Assembly: GCF_024764775.1 (NCBI RefSeq)
Contig: NZ_JALIGC010000030.1
Span: 57,918-121,917, forward strand
Direction of reading: 5' to 3'
Source: Scandinavium manionii
GTDB taxonomy: Bacteria; Pseudomonadota; Gammaproteobacteria; Enterobacterales; Enterobacteriaceae
Length of the DNA: 64,000 nucleotides
Numbering within the stretch: position 1 is the stretch's first letter; every line of letters starts with the position of its first letter. Positions 59,821 through 64,000 of this stretch are shown piece after piece. Both the position numbers and the translations under genes were made by a program. The notes beneath the pieces are model-generated. The model searched no databases. It was not told where the DNA came from and saw only the letters and a list, made by a program, of their open reading frames with translations.

Positions 59821-60144
59821 TTAATCGGTTGGAAAAACAGTGAGGTAAACGTAGCCGCAGCTGCCACGAGTATCAGCTATGCAGGTTAAACCCGTAAGAT
59901 GAATGATCACCTGATGTTGCTGCTGTGGATTTAGCTCACCGGAACGCAGCATTGATTCCAGTTGATCTATAAACAGCGGGAAAGTCTGATCCAATTTCTG
60001 CAGTTGCTCCGGGGTAAAGCCCCCCGTCAACCCAGCCCTGTCAGCCAGGTAATGCAGACGCTTGCCCTCCTGTACCAGCCTTGCACCAAAGCGGGGGGTA
60101 ATATCACTTTGCAGTCCCCATTGGGGAGAATCAGATAACGACAT
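59821..60144 (-). CDS. CbeA-family antitoxin (YeeU/YafW/YfjZ-like)
   Basis: 107 residues starting MSLSDSPQWGLQSDITPRFG and ending GSCGYVYLTVFPTD. The family acts as a type IV antitoxin by promoting bundling of the cytoskeletal targets rather than binding the toxin. ATG 60144 matches the usual start; an ATG 14 codons upstream is unlikely. It lies 35 bp before the toxin gene. Confidence 0.92.
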   Translation of the reverse strand: MSLSDSPQWGLQSDITPRFGARLVQEGKRLHYLADRAGLTGGFTPEQLQKLDQTFPLFIDQLESMLRSGELNPQQQHQVIIHLTGLTCIADTRGSCGYVYLTVFPTD

Positions 60145-60176
60145 AAAAGTTTCCTTTTGTTGATATTTTGCCGGAC

Positions 60177-60647
60177 CTACAACCAACCGCGCTCTGCAAA
60201 TGACATCACGTCATCCCCTACCACGAGGTGATCAAGCACACGCACTTCGACCAAGGCCAGTGCATTCGCTACCCGCTTTGTGATGTGCCGATCTGCCTGA
60301 CTGGGCTCCGTTTCGCCGGATGGATGGTTGTGGGCCAGAATGACTGCAGCGGCGTTATGGCGTAGAGCCGCTTTGACCACTTCGCGGGGATGTACCTCCG
60401 TATGGCTGAGCGTGCCGGTAAACAGCGTTTCACGCTCCAGCAAACGATGCTGGTTATCGAGATACATGACGATAAAGATTTCCCGCTCAAGACCCACCAT
60501 CTGCAGCTGCAGCCAGGTTTTAGTGAAGCTGGTTGAGGTAAATGACTCTCCCGGCTGGCGCTGATATTTCTCCAGCAGACGCAGGGCTCGGCGGATGATG
60601 CGTTGTTCGTTAACTGGAAAAGCGGGAGATAATGCGATTTCTGACAT
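60177..60647 (-). CDS. RadC-like JAMM/JAB protein (YeeS/YkfG/YfjY-like)
   Basis: 156 residues with the JAMM metal motif HNHPSGETEPSQAD near residue 105-118, and VHPREVVKAALRHNAAAVILAHN before it. These short RadC paralogues accompany cbeA/cbtA in P4-type islands; their role is unknown and a repair role for RadC is not supported. Start ATG 60647 follows AGGAAC. It precedes the antitoxin gene by 32 bp. Confidence 0.9.
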   Translation of the reverse strand: MSEIALSPAFPVNEQRIIRRALRLLEKYQRQPGESFTSTSFTKTWLQLQMVGLEREIFIVMYLDNQHRLLERETLFTGTLSHTEVHPREVVKAALRHNAAAVILAHNHPSGETEPSQADRHITKRVANALALVEVRVLDHLVVGDDVMSFAERGWL

Positions 60648-60717
60648 CACAGTTCCTTGAAACAAAAAGCCTCGCCGGTTTATTGGCAAGGCCTGAGGGA
60701 AGGGATAATAAAAAGGT

Positions 60718-61536
60718 TCATGAGGCAAGCTGCAGCATATTTTCAGCCATCACCCATAGAGCGCGATTAAGCTTTACATCTCCGTCGATACCTTTTACCG
60801 CACGGGTTTGAGCACGCTTACCTTTCGTCGTTCGTCCCGATAGCCCGCCTTTCATCAAGTTCTCCTGAATGCGTTGGTAAGTGGTCCACAGGTCATTACT
60901 CTCATCCTGCCAACGGCGCGGGGAAAGGATCTGCGATTCTGTCACCGGGTGATGCTCTTCACCAAAGCGATAAGTTAATGCTGCTTTCGCCATCGCCTGC
61001 TGTGCTGGTGGCGGTAACAAAAGCGACTGCATGGCATCGCGCTTCTCTTCTACCCGGTCAAAAATCCCGAGCACTTCGTAAGCCCCTTCAATGACTTTCT
61101 CCACCACGTTGCCTTTATGCGGCACACGTACCTCACCAAAGCTCTCACCGCAAATCAGCCCGTTCTGGCAGACTGCACGAAATAGCCCCGGCAACATCTG
61201 GTATGAGCTGGAGCCGTCATGGCTGTTGAGCAGAATGATTTCCGGTACCTGTTTGCCAGTAATCTGGCATTCGCGACGCAGGCGTAGCATGTGCTTGGTG
61301 TGCTCACGCTTGCTCTGGTCGCGCACTCGGGTCTGGCAGGCAAAGAATGGTTGAAAGCCTTCACGCTGCAGATTATCAAGCAGGGTAATGGTCGGGATGT
61401 AGGTGTATCGCTCACTACGAGATTCATGTTTTTCTTCGCTGAACACACTCGGAACATAGTGCGCTAGTTCATCTCGGGTTAATGGACGATCACGGCGAAC
61501 GAGATTGACTGCACCAAAGCGGCTTGCTAATCGCAT
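60718..61536 (-). CDS. DUF932 protein (YafZ/YfjQ-like)
   Basis: 272 residues beginning MRLASRFGAVNLVRRDRPLT, with FGAVNLVRRDRPLTRDELAHYVPSVF as the usual N terminus of the island DUF932 family. Function unknown. First gene of the minus-strand island operon DUF932-radC-like-cbeA-cbtA. Confidence 0.9.
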   Translation of the reverse strand: MRLASRFGAVNLVRRDRPLTRDELAHYVPSVFSEEKHESRSERYTYIPTITLLDNLQREGFQPFFACQTRVRDQSKREHTKHMLRLRRECQITGKQVPEIILLNSHDGSSSYQMLPGLFRAVCQNGLICGESFGEVRVPHKGNVVEKVIEGAYEVLGIFDRVEEKRDAMQSLLLPPPAQQAMAKAALTYRFGEEHHPVTESQILSPRRWQDESNDLWTTYQRIQENLMKGGLSGRTTKGKRAQTRAVKGIDGDVKLNRALWVMAENMLQLAS

Positions 61537-61942
61537 GGAATAACTCCTTATTAATCACAATAAACCCCTTGTTCATGATGGAGCAAGAGTTGAATGTTTT
61601 TGATGATAAAATAACGTTGTATTCGGTTGGGTAATATAGATGTGATTTAAATTCTATCTGAGTTTTTTACTATCCATTATATGTGATAACTCCAGACCAA
61701 AATTTAATATGCTGTGGTTTGAATTTGTCAAAAATAATAGCTTTCCTCTTTTATTGTCATTTTTGCGATTTGTGGATAGCTAATGGCGTTTGTCTATGTA
61801 GGGATCGTGTAAGAGTCATTGTTAAGTGATAATAGGTTAGTTATAACAGGATTCACTCTAAGTAAATATCATGACGTAGTTACTTTATGTTGGTAATGTA
61901 AATTGAAGATTTAGATGATGTAATCAGTGGTGAGAGTAGATT
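61537..61942. other. AT-rich divergent interval in the island
   Basis: About 400 bp separating minus-strand DUF932 from plus-strand YfjJ-like gene. Very AT-rich; it must contain both promoters. No gene, repeat or named site seen. Confidence 0.4.
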
Positions 61943-62614
61943 ATGTATTGTAATATAACAGACTTGGTTCCGGAAACTATTCAGTATAAATATATCAAAT
62001 CCCATGGGCCTCTAAATAAATATCAGCTAAAACGGATAGAGCAGACAATTGATAAAGCGCTGGATGAGTACCCCAGGGCACTGGCAGTAAGAGTGGAGCT
62101 TCATATGCCAGTACGTAGGCCGCTCTGCGATATGCTCATTGCAGATGATTATGCCAGAACGGATGCCGCTGTAATCTCACGGTTCAATGCTTCACTTAAT
62201 GCGAAGATAAAGCACTATGAGCTTAAACAGAAAAACGCAGGTAAGCGGGTACGTGAAACTTCATCTCGTATTGTGTGGGCAAGGGAGTTCTGTCCTACAA
62301 GCTATAAAAAACACTATCATGTTTTACTTCTGCTCAATCGGGATGCTTTTAATAGTCTTGGTTCATTTGAGAGTGACAATGGAATACTGCTTCGTCTTAT
62401 CCGTGAAGCATGGATGAGCGCTATTAATTTGATTTATCCTAAAAATAAAGAACTGGTACAGATACCTGACAATCCATGCTATTACATAAGTGCAAAAGAC
62501 GGTAGGCAAAGTGAAGCTTACAGAGAATTGATATTTCGCTCAAGTTATCTTGCTAAAGAGAAAAGTAAATGTTTTACAGATGGGGAGCGAAACTTTGGTT
62601 GTAGTATTAAGTGA
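61943..62614 (+). CDS. YfjJ/inovirus Gp2-type replication-like protein
   Basis: 223 residues of the YagK/YfjJ family related to inovirus Gp2. An H-x-H pair (HYH, residues 124-126, in KKHYHVLLLLNRD) and a downstream tyrosine with Tyr-x-x-Lys spacing (Y202-LA-K205) are consistent with an HUH-type nicking fold. RVELHMPVRRP near residue 50 resembles motif 1. Much more AT-rich than the core genes. Nicking activity is inference. Confidence 0.8.
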   Translation: MYCNITDLVPETIQYKYIKSHGPLNKYQLKRIEQTIDKALDEYPRALAVRVELHMPVRRPLCDMLIADDYARTDAAVISRFNASLNAKIKHYELKQKNAGKRVRETSSRIVWAREFCPTSYKKHYHVLLLLNRDAFNSLGSFESDNGILLRLIREAWMSAINLIYPKNKELVQIPDNPCYYISAKDGRQSEAYRELIFRSSYLAKEKSKCFTDGERNFGCSIK

Positions 62615-62932
62615 AGTGGTAGGTGAGTTATAAGGCTGGTTAACTAAGGGTTTTTAAATAAATCAAAAAATATCAACTATATTGCCGGTGGCTGGCTAAT
62701 ATCAGTCATCACTTTGTAAGAGGCGTCTCAGCTATAAATAAAAGATATTGATAAATAATTATTGGAAGTTGCGAGCTCTAATTATTTATAATTTATACGA
62801 TGCTTGCGGATTGATCTTTTAAACTAATTCCGTCCGATGCAATCTAATTACACTGAGGTGGCTTCACAGCATAAATTTTAACGTTTAAGTTGCTCTCCTG
62901 CTCTTCATTCAAAGGATTCACAGGAGATAAAA
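62615..62932. other. AT-rich interval before the DUF3987 gene
   Basis: About 320 bp with no gene I can support. AGGAGATAAAA at 62922-62932 is the ribosome-binding site of the next gene. Confidence 0.4.
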
Positions 62933-63873
62933 ATGAACACGAACCAGAGTAATACGAATTTCTCGAAACTTAATTTTCCACCACTTTTCGAGAAGGTAAC
63001 ACAGACCGCACAAGCCATAACGCATGCACCGGCAGAGTTGATCGCAGGAGTACAGTTGTCGGTAATGTCACTCGCCGCTCAGGCTGTGGTTGTGTTTGAA
63101 CATAGTGATGGAAGAAGAAGTCCTGTGTCTCTTTACAGCATTGTTCTGGCTGAATCAGGGGAGAGGAAAACGGCAGTGTTCAATCTGCTGCAGAAACCGA
63201 TACAAGACTTTCAGAAAAAAAAGTTGAAGGACTATGAGGAGGAAATGAATATTTATGAAGCGGACTCACAGTCATGGTGCTCCATCAGAAAGACCATACT
63301 TCGCCAAATCAGAAAAAAAACAGACATAGGTGAGGACAGCACATTTGAGCAGGAACAATTGAGAGAGCACTTTACCCATCAACCTAAAAAGCCAAAGCGC
63401 CCCAAGCTACTCTATAGTGATGCGACACCTGAGGCTATTGTCCAGGGTCTGGTTGAAAGCATAGGTACGTCAGGTTTAATCTCCGATGAGGGAGGTGTGA
63501 TTTTTAATGGGCGGGCGATGGGTAATACGCCTCTTTTTAATCAACTATGGGATGGTGGAAGTGTTGATGTGGAGCGTAAAGGGCATCGTCTGACCATTGA
63601 TAGTGCCAGACTTATGGCGCTTATAATCACCCAGAGAAATGAGTTAGTCCTGTTCAGGAAAAAACATGGTGCACGTGTTCAGGGGAATGGTTTTTTTGCC
63701 CGTTGTCTGTGGTCCGTAACTACATCAACACAGGGTATAAGAACTCATCAACCTGATGTGCAGGTAGATACCAGCGATCTGGATAAATTTAACAAACGAG
63801 TTGCGGAGTTACTTGAACAAACGCTTGCTGGAACAACTCCTTATGTTCTGCATTTTTCTGCTGACGCGGAGAG
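62933..63873 (+). pseudogene. DUF3987 protein (YfjI-like), interrupted by an IS3-family element
   Basis: Starts MNTNQSNTNFSKLNFPPLFE and follows YfjI of CP4-57: an N-terminal segment, a coiled-coil-rich insertion (about 90-150) and the SDEGGVIFNGRAMG and WDGGSVDVERKGHRLTID core. About 313 native codons remain, then the reading frame enters the IS end at 63874 and stops at 63907. YfjI is about 470 residues, so roughly the last third is lost or lies beyond the element. A P-loop-like SGERKTAVFNLL motif (about residue 78) is visible. Confidence 0.82.
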
Positions 63874-64000
63874 TGTAGTGGTCAACAAAAACTGGCCACC
63901 ACTTTAGAGTTTTCCCAGTATCGATTTTCCGATTCGTTGGGGGGTAACCCGCCGTTATATTCATGCGGCCTGAGCGCGCTGTAATACCCAACGATATAAT
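63874..64000 (-). mobile_element. IS3-family element, right end of transposase (continues past the window)
   Basis: From 63874 the sequence starts TGTAGTGGTCAACAAAAACT, a TG-type IS3 terminus. On the minus strand a frame open from the window edge reads YYSALRPHEYNGGLPPNESE and then NRYWENSKVVASF. RPHxYNGG near the C terminus is the mark of IS3-family OrfB (DDE) transposases. Only the last about 40 codons are seen. Confidence 0.85.

Noticed and set aside
54676..61942. Restriction-modification genes to match the C-like regulator
   Set aside because: Read in both directions; no methyltransferase motif (DPPY, NPPF, FxGxG) or endonuclease was found near it.
1..64000. CRISPR arrays, rRNA genes and a complete integrase
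   Set aside because: No regularly spaced repeats, no rRNA sequence and no tyrosine-recombinase frame were seen.

Overview
The window reads as chromosomal DNA of a member of the Enterobacteriaceae. From about 0.5 to 42 kb, gene order and protein sequence follow the E. coli norV-norR / srl / mltB / recA / alaS / csrA / luxS / emrRAB / proU / nrdHIEF / stpA / yqaE segment almost gene for gene. Several insertions absent from E. coli K-12 are present: a second zinc ABC transporter, a type-2 LeuA with an AraC regulator, a MocR-type regulator with an AhpD-like protein, and a displaced tdc operon. This mixture, plus E. coli-type REP elements, suggests the Enterobacter/Lelliottia/Leclercia/Citrobacter/Klebsiella neighbourhood; the genus cannot be fixed by reading alone.

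Layout. 1-2.2 kb: nitric oxide detoxification (norV start, three NorR sites, norR). 2.2-7.1 kb: the glucitol operon srlAEBD-srlM-srlR-gutQ on the minus strand. 7.4-8.5 kb: mltB. 8.6-11.1 kb: a Zur-box-controlled zinc importer that begins with a 36-residue membrane microprotein. 11.3-16.7 kb: pncC, recA with its LexA box, recX, alaS, csrA. 17.0-17.6 kb: tRNA-Ser and two tRNA-Arg genes with duplicated spacers ending in a tRNA 3'-end mimic. 17.8-21.6 kb: BON lipoprotein, yqaB, yqaA, gshA, the sRNA micA, luxS. 21.7-24.1 kb: AraC regulator and type-2 2-isopropylmalate synthase. 24.2-29.1 kb: emrB, emrA, mprA and an MFS exporter. 29.2-32.5 kb: proVWX. 32.9-36.7 kb: nrdHIEF with paired NrdR boxes. 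36.9-42 kb: AhpD-like/MocR pair, ygaM, ygaC, alaE, stpA, a YodC-like protein, yqaE.

42-59 kb is accessory or genus-specific. It holds two unrecognised genes, tdcABCDE (anaerobic threonine breakdown to propionate, without tdcF and tdcG), a cold-shock-domain protein, and a PLP-lyase/NhaC antiporter operon divergent from a small XRE regulator. It ends with a togT/ogl oligogalacturonide uptake and cleavage pair bearing KdgR-like and CRP-like sites. The PLP-lyase/NhaC locus is the most interesting part: its operators look like the C-boxes of restriction-modification controller proteins, yet no restriction or methylation gene is in the window.

59.2-64 kb is the left end of a CP4-57/P4-like genomic island. 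Its border lies against a DeoR regulator that has lost its DNA-binding domain. The island carries a CbtA/CbeA toxin-antitoxin pair, a RadC-like JAMM protein, a DUF932 protein, a YfjJ/inovirus Gp2-type replication protein and a YfjI-like DUF3987 protein cut off by an IS3-family element that runs off the window. No CRISPR array, rRNA or complete integrase is present.
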